In this document: positions 1 to 10,360 of the stretch, one piece after another
Position numbering within the stretch: position 1 is the stretch's first letter
How the letters are laid out: the number at the start of each line of letters is the position of its first letter
Source of the DNA: Bryopsis sp. KO-2023
Taxonomy: Eukaryota > Chlorophyta > Ulvophyceae > Bryopsidales > Bryopsidaceae
Direction: 5' to 3'
Assembly: GCA_030272585.1 (NCBI GenBank)
Contig: BSYQ01000001.1
Location: 1,612,001-1,676,000 of the forward strand
Length of the DNA: 64,000 bases
Position numbers and translations under genes: made by a program
Notes under the pieces: generated by a model
Told to the model about the DNA's origin: nothing
Databases searched by the model: none
The model's input: only the letters and a program-made list of their open reading frames with translations

Positions 1-1
1 T

Positions 2-3000
2 AGGAAGCATAGATCAAAAGTAGGTGCCTCGAAAAAGGTTAAAAGTACTCACAGCGGAAAACCTGAGGAGCGGACTAGTACACCGCGTGAAGAGAGAACA
101 GAGACACTCTCCACATCTACCCAATCGGCACATGACAACTGCGATTGGAAAAATGAACAGAAGGAAAGCACACCGGATGAGATGGACGCGCCTCATGCGT
201 CATCTGCATCTCTTCCCTCTGTTAGTGAATCTGTGGGCTCATTGGAGTCGCAGAGTAGTCTACAGGAGTCCCTGCCTGCAGACGTAGACGATAGTGGGTC
301 AGAAACAACCCAGCGGTCTACCACAGAGCGAGTTAATGTGTCAGAAGTTCGATCAACTTCGTCAACCAAGGGTGACACATGCCCTCTGTTAAAAATTCAA
401 GAAGTGCCTGTGAGAGGGTACGAAGTAAAAGCACGGATCAAGACCACGGACCTTTATGCATTCATTGATTGTGGAAGTACCGCAAACTATATCAATGATA
501 AGGTAGCGCGTGATCTCGGGTTGTCGGTTACACCAAGCTCAAAGAGAGCAATGTTGGCAAACGGAGATATTAAAGAATTGGCTGGCAGCTGTAACAACCT
601 CCGAGTAAAGATAGGAGGGCTGAAGTGCAAAATGAAAGCGGATCTGTTCCCAGACCTTGGTTATGACCTAATATTGGGCATGCCTTGGTTGCAGAAAGAA
701 AACCCCCGCATAGACTTTCAGCAAAATGAGATTTCAGTTTGCAAGAACAGCCAAGTGTTTCATCTTCCGTTGCGTCATCCAACCCAAGAGAGTATTGAAC
801 CTGAACGAAAAGTACAGTCAATACTGCAAGAAGTGCCAGTGACTGAGTGTTCAGCTAAGAGAATGATGCGTCATCTCAAAACAGAGACAGCATTCATGGT
901 TGTAGTGCAAGAGTCTGAAGAGAAAGCTTTAGGCCAACATGAATTGCCTGACGCAATAGAGCGAACACAGCCATTCAACACTGAGGATGAGATTGGCAAA
1001 CTTATTCGTTCAGACACCCCTGCCGAAATTAAAAAGGTGGTAGAAACACACCGTGGTGTGTTCCCTCGTGATTTACCCCCAGGGATCCCTCCAAAGAGAA
1101 AAGGTCATGAGTTTAAGATAGACCTGGAGGATCCAACACCTATCCATCGTCCAATATACAAGCTTTCACCAGCAGAGCTGGATGAAGTGAAAGCACAAGT
1201 GGACTACCTTCTGGAACAGAAGAAAATCAAACCATCCGAGTCCCCGTGGGGCGCGCCAATCCTATTTGTACCGAAAAAGGATGGAGGCTTAAGGATGTGT
1301 GTGGATTACAGGTGGATCAATAAGGTGACGGTGAAAAACCGATATCCTTTACCCCTGCCAGAAGAATTGATGGATAGAGTGTTCAAAGCCAAAGTGTTCT
1401 CGAAGTTAGATCTGCGATCAGGCTACTGGCAATTTCCAGTAAGGCCATCTGATACAGATAAAACAGCGTTCCGCACGAGATACGGTCACTTTGAGTTTTT
1501 GGTAGCGCCTTTTGGGCTAACCAATTGCCCAGCGCAATTCCAGACTCTAGTGCAAGACCTACTCGCAGAGTTTTTAGATGATTTTGTTGTTGTCTTTATC
1601 GATGACATACTCATCTTCTCTGAAAACATGGAACAGCATGCCGAACACTTAGAGAAAGTCCTGTCGCGACTAGCAGAATATCAGCTTTTTGCTAAGGCAA
1701 GTAAAAGTGAGCTGGCTGTCGCAACAGTAGACTATCTTGGCTACCGCATTAGCGGAAGTGGGTTAAAACCACAGGAACAAAAAGTGAAGGCAGTGAAGGA
1801 GTGGAAGGAACTACAGAGTGTTAGTGATGTACGTAGTTTCCTTGGAATGGTTTCATACTACAGGAAATTCATTCCCCAGTTTGCACATGTTGCTGGACCA
1901 CTCCATGACTTAGTGAAAAAAGACCATCCCTGGAGATGGGGACAGGTTGAGCGTGGCGCATTCAATGAACTGAAAAAGCGTTTAAGTCAAGCTCCCGTCC
2001 TTATTTTTCCAGATGCGTCACTGCCTTACACTGTGATCACTGATGCGTCGAATGAGGCCATCGGTGCCGTGTTAACACAGGATCACGGAGAGGGGCTGCA
2101 GCCAATAGCTTACCTCTCACGTAGATTCAAGCCTGCCGAGCTTAACTATGCACCATACGACAAAGAGTTGTGTGCAATATGTTATGCGATGGTGCAGTGG
2201 AGACATTATCTAGAAGGTTGTGCGGGTGGAGTAACAGTGTTCACTGACCACCAACCTCTGACGCATATTCTGTCGCAGAGGAACCTTTCTAGAACCCAAG
2301 CAAGATGGCTTGAGGCGGGGTACCTGACTTCGATCAACCCCAAGATCTCCTATATCAAAGGCAAGGCTAATGTGTTAGCAGATGCTCTCTCCCGCAGTGT
2401 TCCTAAGCCCGTGGAAACTGCGATGAACATTTCCACTTGGCAAGTGCATCAAGCAAGCCAAGACGAGTGGAAACAAGCCCTCCAAGCTGATAACTCCTTG
2501 GTGAAGATATTGCGGAAGCTTGAGAGTGGCGAGGAAGTTGAGGGATATTTCCTCAGAGAGGGAATACTCTGGACGGTCCCAAAGAGAGGATTAGTCGAGA
2601 AAGTGGTGGTTCCTAAAGGCCAGCGCAGTAAGATCATGAAGGAGTGCCATGAGACACCTTCAGCAGGCCATACAGGACCAGCGCGAACAGGAGAAATCCT
2701 AGCGCGGCGATATTGGTGGAAGGGGTGGATGAATGAGTTGAAGGCATTTGTGCGCGAATGCCCTGTGTGCCAACAAATAAAGGCTGACACACAGAAGCCT
2801 ATGGGCTTACTTCAACCCCTGCCAATACCTGAGCGGAAGTGGGAGCAGATTACCACTGACTTGGTGACAGATCTACCAGCATCCAATGGGTTTAGTGCTG
2901 TAGCTGTCTTTGTCGATAGACTTACCAAGTTTGTGCATTTCGCCCCATGTACTAAGGAGATTACCGCTGCAGGATACGCCCAACTTTTTATCGAACATGT

Positions 3001-3922
3001 TTACCGCAACCATGGCCTACCTAAAGTGATTGTGTCTGATAGAGACCCTCGCTTTACCAGCAAGTTCTGGCAGACGCTTTTTAAAGCTCTGGGTACAGAG
3101 ATTCGTATGAGTACAGCTTACCACCCTCAGACGGATGGGCAGAGTGAGGTTACCATACGTACTCTGGAAAATTTTCTAAGGCCATACGCTGAGAGGTATC
3201 CCCATAAGTGGGTTGAGTATTTACCTACAGCAGAGTTTGCAGCAAACAATGCAGTGAATGCGAGTACAGGGTTCGCACCTGCATATTTGATGTATGGGTA
3301 CCATCCAGAAACACCAAACATTGGTGGGACGGCAACGCAATTTCAAGTGGAAGCAGTTAAGACTATGGTAGCACGGATGGCACAGGACTTAGATACCGCA
3401 AAAGCATATTACTCTAGAGCACAACACAGAATGTGTGTGAGTGCAAACAAGAAGAGGAAAGATATTGCTTTTGAGAAAGGGGATAAAGTCCTGATAAAAA
3501 GCCGTTTTATTCCGTTGGCTGCTTTGAACAAAGTGAGTCCCAAACTGCGCCGTCGATTTGTGGGTCCCTTTGAAATTGTAGAGAAAATATCGAAGGTGGC
3601 TTACAGAGTTCAACTTCCGGAAACATGGCTCATTCACCCAGTGTTTCATGTTTCTAAGTTCAAGCGTTATCACGCCTCGAGTGATAACAGCAGGCAGATA
3701 CAACCTCCAGAAGGAGAGTTGATTGGTAGCGAAGTAGAGTATGAGGTCGAAAATATCCTAAGGGCTAGAGGTAAACGCAATCGTGAATACCTAGTGCTGT
3801 GGAAAGGATACGATCTACTTGACGCTACTTGGGAACCTGAAGCTAATCTGGTTAACGCACCAGATATACTTCGCGCATTTAAAGAGAAAGAAAGAAAAGA
3901 GTTGCAGAAAGGAAGAGAATAG
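2..3922 (+). CDS. pol: pol polyprotein of element A (protease-RT-RNase H-integrase-chromodomain)
   Basis: The frame is open from base 2, so the true start is off-window; the first Met is at 182. Domains in order: aspartic protease with DCGST near 467; RT with the catalytic box FIDD near 1595-1606; RNase H with TDAS near 2038; integrase zinc finger (H-H-C-C, ending CPVCQ near 2770); integrase core with conserved SDRDPRF near 3037 and a DGQSE segment near 3132; then an SH3-like tail and a chromodomain (about 3738-3890) with the WKGY and TWEPE motifs. There are no stops or frameshifts, so the enzyme looks intact. The protein would make cDNA from element RNA and integrate it, with the chromodomain probably steering integration toward marked chromatin (family knowledge). 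The closest relative in the window is pol of D. Confidence 0.95.
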   Translation, partial: RKHRSKVGASKKVKSTHSGKPEERTSTPREERTETLSTSTQSAHDNCDWKNEQKESTPDEMDAPHASSASLPSVSESVGSLESQSSLQESLPADVDDSGSETTQRSTTERVNVSEVRSTSSTKGDTCPLLKIQEVPVRGYEVKARIKTTDLYAFIDCGSTANYINDKVARDLGLSVTPSSKRAMLANGDIKELAGSCNNLRVKIGGLKCKMKADLFPDLGYDLILGMPWLQKENPRIDFQQNEISVCKNSQVFHLPLRHPTQESIEPERKVQSILQEVPVTECSAKRMMRHLKTETAFMVVVQESEEKALGQHELPDAIERTQPFNTEDEIGKLIRSDTPAEIKKVVETHRGVFPRDLPPGIPPKRKGHEFKIDLEDPTPIHRPIYKLSPAELDEVKAQVDYLLEQKKIKPSESPWGAPILFVPKKDGGLRMCVDYRWINKVTVKNRYPLPLPEELMDRVFKAKVFSKLDLRSGYWQFPVRPSDTDKTAFRTRYGHFEFLVAPFGLTNCPAQFQTLVQDLLAEFLDDFVVVFIDDILIFSENMEQHAEHLEKVLSRLAEYQLFAKASKSELAVATVDYLGYRISGSGLKPQEQKVKAVKEWKELQSVSDVRSFLGMVSYYRKFIPQFAHVAGPLHDLVKKDHPWRWGQVERGAFNELKKRLSQAPVLIFPDASLPYTVITDASNEAIGAVLTQDHGEGLQPIAYLSRRFKPAELNYAPYDKELCAICYAMVQWRHYLEGCAGGVTVFTDHQPLTHILSQRNLSRTQARWLEAGYLTSINPKISYIKGKANVLADALSRSVPKPVETAMNISTWQVHQASQDEWKQALQADNSLVKILRKLESGEEVEGYFLREGILWTVPKRGLVEKVVVPKGQRSKIMKECHETPSAGHTGPARTGEILARRYWWKGWMNELKAFVRECPVCQQIKADTQKPMGLLQPLPIPERKWEQITTDLVTDLPASNGFSAVAVFVDRLTKFVHFAPCTKEITAAGYAQLFIEHVYRNHGLPKVIVSDRDPRFTSKFWQTLFKALGTEIRMSTAYHPQTDGQSEVTIRTLENFLRPYAERYPHKWVEYLPTAEFAANNAVNASTGFAPAYLMYGYHPETPNIGGTATQFQVEAVKTMVARMAQDLDTAKAYYSRAQHRMCVSANKKRKDIAFEKGDKVLIKSRFIPLAALNKVSPKLRRRFVGPFEIVEKISKVAYRVQLPETWLIHPVFHVSKFKRYHASSDNSRQIQPPEGELIGSEVEYEVENILRARGKRNREYLVLWKGYDLLDATWEPEANLVNAPDILRAFKEKERKELQKGRE

Positions 3923-4251
3923 GGAAGCAGAGTGTTTGATGGCTAAGGTGGAACTCCTTATAGCAAGGGGGCGCGAAAAAGGATACCTTAGAAAAACTCT
4001 GTCGACTTCCAAACCAACTCTTTATCTTTAATGCGTTAGGTGCCTAAGTTATTTGGCTGGCGCAGTAAGTGTAGCTTCAGTAGTACTTTAGAAACCGGGC
4101 AAACGATGTCACATTCGAGATAGTGTGGTTGTTCCGAGAAAACCCCTATCAAGTGACGTGTTGAGGTGGTCTTGACGAGACTCCAACCGAGCGAAACGTT
4201 GGTGTCTCACCCCAATAACCCAACGAGGAAAGTGTACGAGTCACCCAGCCT

Positions 4252-4257
4252 TATAAG
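4252..4257 (+). promoter_or_regulatory. TATA-like box upstream of the accessory ORF of A
   Basis: TATAAG lies 121 bp before the ATG at 4373 in the 450-bp non-coding spacer between pol and the accessory ORF. The accessory ORF of D has TATAAA at nearly the same distance. The inference is an internal promoter making a separate mRNA. No transcript evidence is available. Confidence 0.35.
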
Positions 4258-4372
4258 CGCAGCCTTCGAATCATTTTGCCCTAGTGTTTGTGTAAACGGA
4301 GCGAGCTCCTGAGTGAAAAAGAGTCTAAAGACGCACAAACCGTTGTTTATTTCTTTCTTTCCGACGAACATA

Positions 4373-6187
4373 ATGGCTGCTGATACCCCCGCCGCAATTA
4401 TTGCGAGGTTGGAAGCGGAGGTAGCTCAAAAAGAAGAGGAGCTGCAGCACTTTACGTCGACCGCAGAGGAAGTGCTGCAGAACAATGAGGCCTTAACCCG
4501 GCAGCTCTCAGAGTTGAGTGACCGGACGAAAGCAGCTGAGGCTGCGAAGGAGGCAGCGGAGAAAGCCAAGGATAAGGCGGAGGCGGAAAAGAAAGAAGCG
4601 GAGGACAAGACCAAGGTCTTGGAAGAAAAATTGGAAGCCATGAAGCTGAAAAAGCAAAGGTTCCAATCTCACATGATGGCTAACCATCGTGAGAATGACC
4701 TCCGTAAACAAGCTCTCGGGGGAATGGTAGATCGATTTACCGCGGTAGAGGAAACGCTGCAGCGAGCTGTAGCAACCGCGTGGAGTGCAGCAGCCAACAA
4801 CCTTAAGAAGGAATTGGCAGAACAAGAGCTGCAGATCGATTTGCTGGGAGAGTCCCTCAGAGACGGCTCTGAAAAACTTCAAGTGCAGAGCGAAACAACG
4901 GACAAGATGCTGCGTTTGAACCCGCCGGTACCAGCACCACGGGTACGCGAAGAACTGGATCGCCAAGTCCAAGTTCTGTTGTCAAACGCAACACTTGATC
5001 TGGAACCGTCCAAGGACGATGATGCGGGAGGCTCAAGCAAGGGCAAGGGGAAAGGGAAAAACAAACGCCCAAGCTCGCCGTGTAGGGATGAAGATCCACA
5101 CGGAAAGAGAAGGCGAGAGGACGGTGACGATGAAGGTGGTGAGCCACCGAGGGATCGTATGCCTGGAGATGCAGCCAGAGCCAACTTGTTACTCAAGTTA
5201 AAGGCTGCCGCATTAAAGACTCCAGCACCCTCACAACCAGCGCCAACAGTTCAGACTCCCGGAGATGAGGCTACCGCAATAGCACCGGGGGAGGACCTAT
5301 TCGACATGAGAGAGGAGGAGCTTTTGGACTTGGATTTTAACGAAGAAATTGACTTCGGCAGTCCACCTCCTAGGCTCGAAGGTCCTAGTTCTGAACTGGA
5401 GGACGGGGAAATAAGGAATGATGAAGGGCCAAGCCAGGTGACAGAGGTTCAGCGTGCGGTCCATCCACCGTTGGAGTTAGCTCCAACAGAAGCAGCACTT
5501 CGGGCTTTCCGAGAAAAGGTTAAGCTCAGAAGACTAAGGGCGGCTGCTCAGGACAAGGTGGATGCTGCACCTAGCGAAGTGAACCTGTCACGGGAGGATA
5601 TCGAGGAGGCTTGCAACCCCATCACTGCGTCAGAGAGATGGCCGAAGGTCCAATATACTAACCCCAGGGACCGAGCCTTGCAAAATTACCGCGGCAACCG
5701 GCACTTTCACGAGTTGCCCATGTGCATTTGGTGCGGGAGAAGCCCAATGCAAGCAAGTGCTCAGCGGCTGACGCAGAAGAAGTATTCCGTCCTTCCTTGT
5801 GGGTATCACCTCGTGTGTGATGCTCACTGGTTGGCATACTCGATGCTGGGGCGCATCGTCACGGCGGTCCAAAAAGTCGCGGAAGTGGACAACAAGTCCA
5901 TCGCCACCGTCTCCCCATTCTCTCTACCTGCCCATATGTTGAAGCTGACACGCTCGACGTTCGAAGAAATCCCTTCGTTCCCGGCTGAGCACGAGAAGTT
6001 GCCACACTGCAACATGTGTGTAAAGCGGCAGCTCAAGGTGTCCGGCATCACAAGGGATCTGCCATTCCTTAAGTCCAAGAGGGTGGCTGCCGCATTTGAT
6101 CCCTGTGTCCGGTATCGTGCAGTGCAGCAAGCGCATGCGCAGGAGCAGCGTGCTATTCAGCAAGCGCAAGCGCCGGAACAGCGTTAA
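4373..6187 (+). CDS. Accessory ORF of element A: coiled coil plus Cys/His zinc-binding-type domain
   Basis: About 605 residues from the ATG at 4373, which has a good context; the frame is open from an earlier Met at 4313. N-terminal third: Ala/Glu/Lys-rich heptads typical of a coiled coil. Middle: Lys/Gly-rich and acidic low-complexity stretches with an RRRED-type basic patch that could be a nuclear signal. C-terminal part (5723-6019): CIWC, then CGYHLVCDAHW, then CNMC, a spaced set of Cys/His that looks like a zinc-binding fold. The tail is Gln/Ala-rich. It lies downstream of pol, where gag-pol genes normally end, and resembles neither gag, pol nor a membrane envelope (no signal peptide or TM segment). 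The accessory ORF of D has the same layout and motif. The family is not recognised and the function is unknown. Confidence 0.75.
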   Translation: MAADTPAAIIARLEAEVAQKEEELQHFTSTAEEVLQNNEALTRQLSELSDRTKAAEAAKEAAEKAKDKAEAEKKEAEDKTKVLEEKLEAMKLKKQRFQSHMMANHRENDLRKQALGGMVDRFTAVEETLQRAVATAWSAAANNLKKELAEQELQIDLLGESLRDGSEKLQVQSETTDKMLRLNPPVPAPRVREELDRQVQVLLSNATLDLEPSKDDDAGGSSKGKGKGKNKRPSSPCRDEDPHGKRRREDGDDEGGEPPRDRMPGDAARANLLLKLKAAALKTPAPSQPAPTVQTPGDEATAIAPGEDLFDMREEELLDLDFNEEIDFGSPPPRLEGPSSELEDGEIRNDEGPSQVTEVQRAVHPPLELAPTEAALRAFREKVKLRRLRAAAQDKVDAAPSEVNLSREDIEEACNPITASERWPKVQYTNPRDRALQNYRGNRHFHELPMCIWCGRSPMQASAQRLTQKKYSVLPCGYHLVCDAHWLAYSMLGRIVTAVQKVAEVDNKSIATVSPFSLPAHMLKLTRSTFEEIPSFPAEHEKLPHCNMCVKRQLKVSGITRDLPFLKSKRVAAAFDPCVRYRAVQQAHAQEQRAIQQAQAPEQR

Positions 6188-6382
6188 GGAGGAGGGAAAA
6201 GGAGTTATCGTCGACCAAGTGTGTGCGTGCAGCAGCTGTCAGAGACGTCAGAGCAAGAGACAGGTCCAAGACAGTTGAGTGTGGGTATGGGAGTGGGTGA
6301 GTTTTGTGTTTGTGTTTTTGTGTTTTTGTTTTTCTTTGTGTTTTGGTGTGCGTGGGCGCCCACTTTTTGCGGGGGGGGCGTA

Positions 6383-6801
6383 TGTTAGTCTTTTAGCGCT
6401 ATACGAGGTAGTTTGGGATAGAGCCGAGGGTGGCTGACGCATGCGGGTTCGCGAGTAAGACAGATTAGACCCAGAGTTTGGGGCATGCGTCAGCGTACTA
6501 CACTTAGGGGTACTTAAGAGGCCCACTCGTTGTTTTGACATTCTTATTCACTTTACTTTGTAAGAACTCGGGATTCGTGGGATTGGTGTGTTCCCGCTTG
6601 TGTGTGTGTTTGTGTGTGTGTGTCTAAGTGTTTGCCTGACGCAATCACTTATCCAACCAAGTGCTCTAGTAGCGTTCACAACCGCGCTAGCTAGAGAGTT
6701 GTCTAAAGCAACAAACCCCACAAGTATACTTGCGTTAGCCAGCAAGTTATCACGAATCCAACCAACCCAGCCGACCACTATTGCGTCACCCACAAGCTTC
6801 A
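6383..6801 (+). repeat. Putative 3' LTR of element A
   Basis: Begins TGTTAGTC directly after a polypurine tract (G8 near 6371-6378) and ends AAGCTTCA, where antisense RT coding sequence of element B resumes. It contains a TG-rich microsatellite near 6600-6625. The right boundary is set by the resumption of B coding sequence and a CA dinucleotide; the partner LTR is off-window, so the length of 419 bp is provisional. Confidence 0.55.
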
Positions 6802-8905
6802 CTATCAATCGATCAAGGAACGGCCGCAGCGTGTCATTCATAAGGCGCATAAAATACGCCGGCGCATCTGAAAATCCAAATGGCATCACGAGCCACTCAA
6901 AATGACCGTACCGAGTTCGGAATGCAGATTTCCGAACATGTGCATCCTTGATCCTAACCTGCCAATAGCCACTCCGGAGGTCGATCTTCGTGAAGTATCG
7001 TGCTCCTTCCACCTGGTCAGCCATCTCGTCCATTCTCGGCAAAGAATATTTCGACCGCACCGTCTGCTTGTTGAGCATTCGATAATCGATGCACATGCGC
7101 AGGGATCCATCTGATTTCGCCGCGAAGATCACAGGTGCTCCATACGGACTGTGCGATGGCCGTATCATGTGGTGCGACAGCAGGTAATCGAGCTGTGCGC
7201 GAACCTCTTTGAGCTCTATCGGGCTGAGTTTATAGATCGGACGTGAGACCGGTTTGGAATCCGGCTGCTCTGTGATTTCGAAATCGTGCATGCGGCGAGG
7301 AGGTAGCTTCTTCGATAGATCCTCGGGAAATCTCTTTGCATGTTGACGTAACACCTCTTTCAATCCACTCAGTTCCTCTGGGATGTCATCGATCATTCCA
7401 TGCAGTTTTGGGTCGACTGTAACATCACTTTCGTCATTGTCTGTCCCAGAGTTCGCTTTTCCAGTTTTGTCCTTTGTTTTGTCTTTTCTTGACTCCGGTT
7501 GCGAATCTGGTTGTGACATGACCTCCTTATTTCTCTGGGTGGCATTCAGTTCCATCCCATGTTGTGGTGTACCAGTCAGTTCTTGTTGTTGTTTCCCTTG
7601 GAAGTCTCCATTCAGCAATTCCATTATTGCAATCTCCCCTCCACTCTCACAGTCCTTTCCCTCAGTTGTCAGTTCCCATTCAGGTAGATCTGAGTTTGGT
7701 TCAGTTGATGGCTTGATCCACAGAGCAAACAGTTGCTCCTCATTTGCTTTGATCATTTTGGATAGTTGCTTGGCTGATAGGAGATTCAATCTCCTTCCAC
7801 AATTCCTGGTTTCTGGGTGGTCACCATAATGACCCTGCAACACCAAATCTGGCTTGCCCACTCTGTTGATCGTCACCTTATGTGTAATCCAATCGATCTT
7901 TGGATTTTCATCCGTTAGCCACGACTTCCCGAAAATCATATCATGCATTAGCTCTTTCAGCACCAGAAATTTTCTTTTCGTTCTGTACTTTCCGAATCGA
8001 ACAGTTGTCATGCAGGTCCCAATCACATGGGCCTTTGAATCATCGGCCAGCGAAACTGGCTTTGCATTCTTATCCGGTCGGTACCTCAATCCCAACCGTT
8101 TCACCAAGCTTTCTGAAACGAAATCAGTCGAAGCCCCGCTGTCGACCAACACTGTAACTGCCTCATGAGACAGCGAGCCGCGCAACCTCAACAGGGTGGA
8201 TCGACTTCCCACTCCTGATGCTGTCAATTCCTCTGCGTTCGACTCCTTTTCCCCGGTCGACCCAACCACACTCCCTTCTTCGTCGGTATCCATTTGGAAA
8301 TCAGCATCCGATTTCCCAGGGACTGCATTTCCGACGTCTGTATGACAACCTTCAGCCTGACGTTCGCCAACTGAATCCTGAGGCTTCATGGCGTATGAAC
8401 TCGTCTCCGCCTCATTCTGCCCCCCAGGGTGGTCATCGAGCGTGGTCGGCGTCGCCGACTCTTTCTTTTCCGGCATGCATGCATCCCGCATGCCGACGTC
8501 CTTCATTTCTGGCATGACGTCCTCATCCTCCGACGCCAAACTTCCTTCACCATTTCCATCACCAACCACCGCGTCGTCTTCCTTATTCGACGTCGAACTG
8601 TGTACCTTCTTTGCGATCTGTCTTCCCTGCCGTCGGGATACTTTCCCAACTGTCGGCGGGGATCCTGTTTTCTGGTTACACAATCTGTCTGACGCCAAAC
8701 CTCGGAACTCTTTTAGAACCTCGTTAATTCCTCCGACGAGACTTTTCTGGCTTCCCAACAATTCAACAATAGCGTTTTCCACCGTCGATAACCGATCACG
8801 GACACTTCCGCGTTTCCTGTTACTGTGATCGTTCGAACTTTCCTTTGCTGATCCAGATCGCGCGTCACCTGACTGCGCTTTTTGTTTGTATTGTCTTGTC
8901 GTCAT
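6802..8905 (-). pseudogene. pol: Truncated protease-RT ORF of element B
   Basis: Starts at the Met at 8905, only 83 bp after the primer-binding site. The N-terminal 230 residues are charged and low-complexity with a short coiled coil; no capsid or CCHC zinc knuckle is visible. The protease motif VDSGAST is near 8150-8130. RT follows ([37 protein letters not shown]) and stops matching after LRPFLDR at about 6810. The YxDD box, RNase H, integrase and chromodomain are absent. Translation would continue into antisense LTR of A to about 6548, which is not real coding sequence. Its protease and linker resemble those of element E more than those of A or D (LNLLSAK versus INLLSAS). Confidence 0.7.
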
Positions 8906-9000
8906 AGTTCCTGTTCCGAGGAAAGACTTTGACGTGCTCCCTCGACCCGTTTCCTTCCCAGTGACCGCTACCTCGTATGAGGTGCCTGCTCCGAAACCAT

Positions 9001-9158
9001 TGTGACGGGTCGTTCTGGGTGCGAGGTTTGGTGGTGTGAGTCAGTGAGTGGAGGTCAAGTTTCTTACAACGTTGTTGTTTCCAAGTCAAAGTCGGTCCCC
9101 CAAAAATACACAGTCCAGTTGATATACCCACATCCGGGTTCACCTAGTCGGTCATACA
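9001..9158 (-). repeat. 5' LTR of element B
   Basis: On the minus strand it starts TGTATGACCGACT and ends CCCGTCACA, one base before the primer-binding site. The length of 158 bp and the start are similar to the 152-bp LTR of element C (TGATATGACCGACT), which supports the boundaries. The partner LTR is not in the window. Confidence 0.55.
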
Positions 9159-10023
9159 CCTAAGTCTCCCAGTCCGACTACAACAAATTGCATTGTGTAG
9201 GAGATGTTAGCTCCTATTTCAATGATTAAGTGTACTCCCATAGAATCAATTGTGTGAGAATCCACCAAAGAAATTCGAATCAAAGGTCTCAAGATGCACA
9301 TGCCGATTCAACCAAAGTCGCTATTTTATTGCATTGCACCCTGAATTGTATTGAGTCTTTAATAGTGTCACCCCAATAACAGTGCAGGCCACACTAATTC
9401 ATGGAAAACCAAACTTTAACAAAAAGTGTCGATTTCAGAAATAACACCATTAAAAGACCCACAATAAATACGATTTGAGGGTCTAGCTTGTTTCTGGGGG
9501 TTTTGTTCACTTCCACAAATTGTCCCCATCCAAACTGAAACCCTTTCGAAGCGTCCCTATATTCTGTTCATTTCCTTCTGCACCAAAAAGGTAGTGTTCA
9601 TTAGGGGCTGTTCAAATCCACCCCCCCTGCAGAAATTGTTCAAAAAGAGGTTGACGTAATCCTGAATGCACTGATAAAATACAAGCACACAATGCGTGGC
9701 CTGTGTAGATACCATAGTCCACAGCCGCAGAACTGATGTCCCATCCTCAACCACAATGCACAGCACACAATCAAAAGGAAAGCAAAAAAAAATGACAACC
9801 AAAACAAAATAAAACCATATCAGAGGTAATCCCTCCATTGATTCAGACCCTGAAACTGCTAACGAGGGTGAAGACAGCAAGAGCCGCAGGTCTTTTCTTA
9901 GACGTGACACCATAACCTTGTCCCACTCTGGGTTTTCACAACAATGATCCCCAGAATCTCCATAATTTCCCAGGATTTCTGGACCACCCGAATCACCTTT
10001 GATGAACAATAAGCAAACTAGCG
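9159..10023. other. Unassigned flank between elements B and C
   Basis: AT-rich sequence with a 150-codon open frame on the minus strand (9557-10009) that contains a hydrophobic stretch but no family I recognise. It continues on the other side of element C at 27046. No gene is supported. Confidence 0.4.
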
Positions 10024-10028
10024 AGTCG

Positions 10029-10180
10029 TGTTAAGGCCAAACCGGGATCCCACACCCGTTGGCACAATCAGCCGTGATAATTAATTTACAACCCGTTCTT
10101 GTCCCTTAAGTCACCAACTCTAACCGTTCTGTCCGACATAACACCACTATGTCTGACCCTAACCCCAGTCGGTCATATCA
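10029..10180 (-). repeat. 3' LTR of element C
   Basis: 152 bp, TGATATGACC...GGCCTTAACA on the minus strand. It matches 26889-27040 without a difference that I could find. Confidence 0.93.
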
Positions 10181-10360
10181 ACCACTCCCCCCTTCGGACA
10201 CAACGTCCTCGTAAAGTCCCCCATTCAGGCAGCAAAAATAGAAAAGGTCCCACATGAGATAACAACCCAGCAGATATATTCGCAGCCCACACTACTATCC
10301 ACATAAAGTTCCCTCTCACTCTATTCATCCACCTTTTCTCCCATCATTCACTGTCTTGAA

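Larger units (their letters stand above)
1..6801 (+). mobile_element. Element A: Ty3/gypsy chromovirus, 5' end outside window
   Basis: Seen: an open pol frame entering from the left edge, then a second long ORF, a purine-rich tract with eight G at about 6370-6382, and a TG...CA terminal block that I take as the 3' LTR (6383-6801). Its right end abuts the RT gene of another element on the opposite strand (B), so A appears to be inserted into B. The gag gene, 5' LTR and left target-site duplication would lie before position 1 and cannot be checked. The lineage call rests on the order protease, RT, RNase H, integrase, C-terminal chromodomain in pol. Confidence 0.85.
6802..9158 (-). mobile_element. 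Element B: Ty3/gypsy fragment interrupted by element A
   Basis: Seen on the minus strand: 5' LTR (9001-9158), primer-binding site (TGGTTTCGGAGC, reverse complement of 8988-8999), then a protease-RT reading frame that loses homology at about 6802 just after the LRPFLDR motif. The rest of pol and the 3' LTR should lie left of element A, off-window. There is no gag capsid or CCHC knuckle between the primer site and the protease. Confidence 0.7.

Noticed and set aside
4313..6187. Accessory ORF of A as a retroviral-type envelope gene
   Set aside because: No signal peptide, no transmembrane segment and no furin-like site; the layout is coiled coil plus Cys/His domain.
6590..6630. TG-rich microsatellite as a separate feature
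   Set aside because: Short and contained in the putative LTR of A; no independent significance.
9557..10009. Minus-strand frame containing KGDSGGP, which resembles the trypsin active-site motif GDSGGP
   Set aside because: No His or Asp motifs, no conserved Cys pattern and no further protease similarity on either side of element C; most likely chance.
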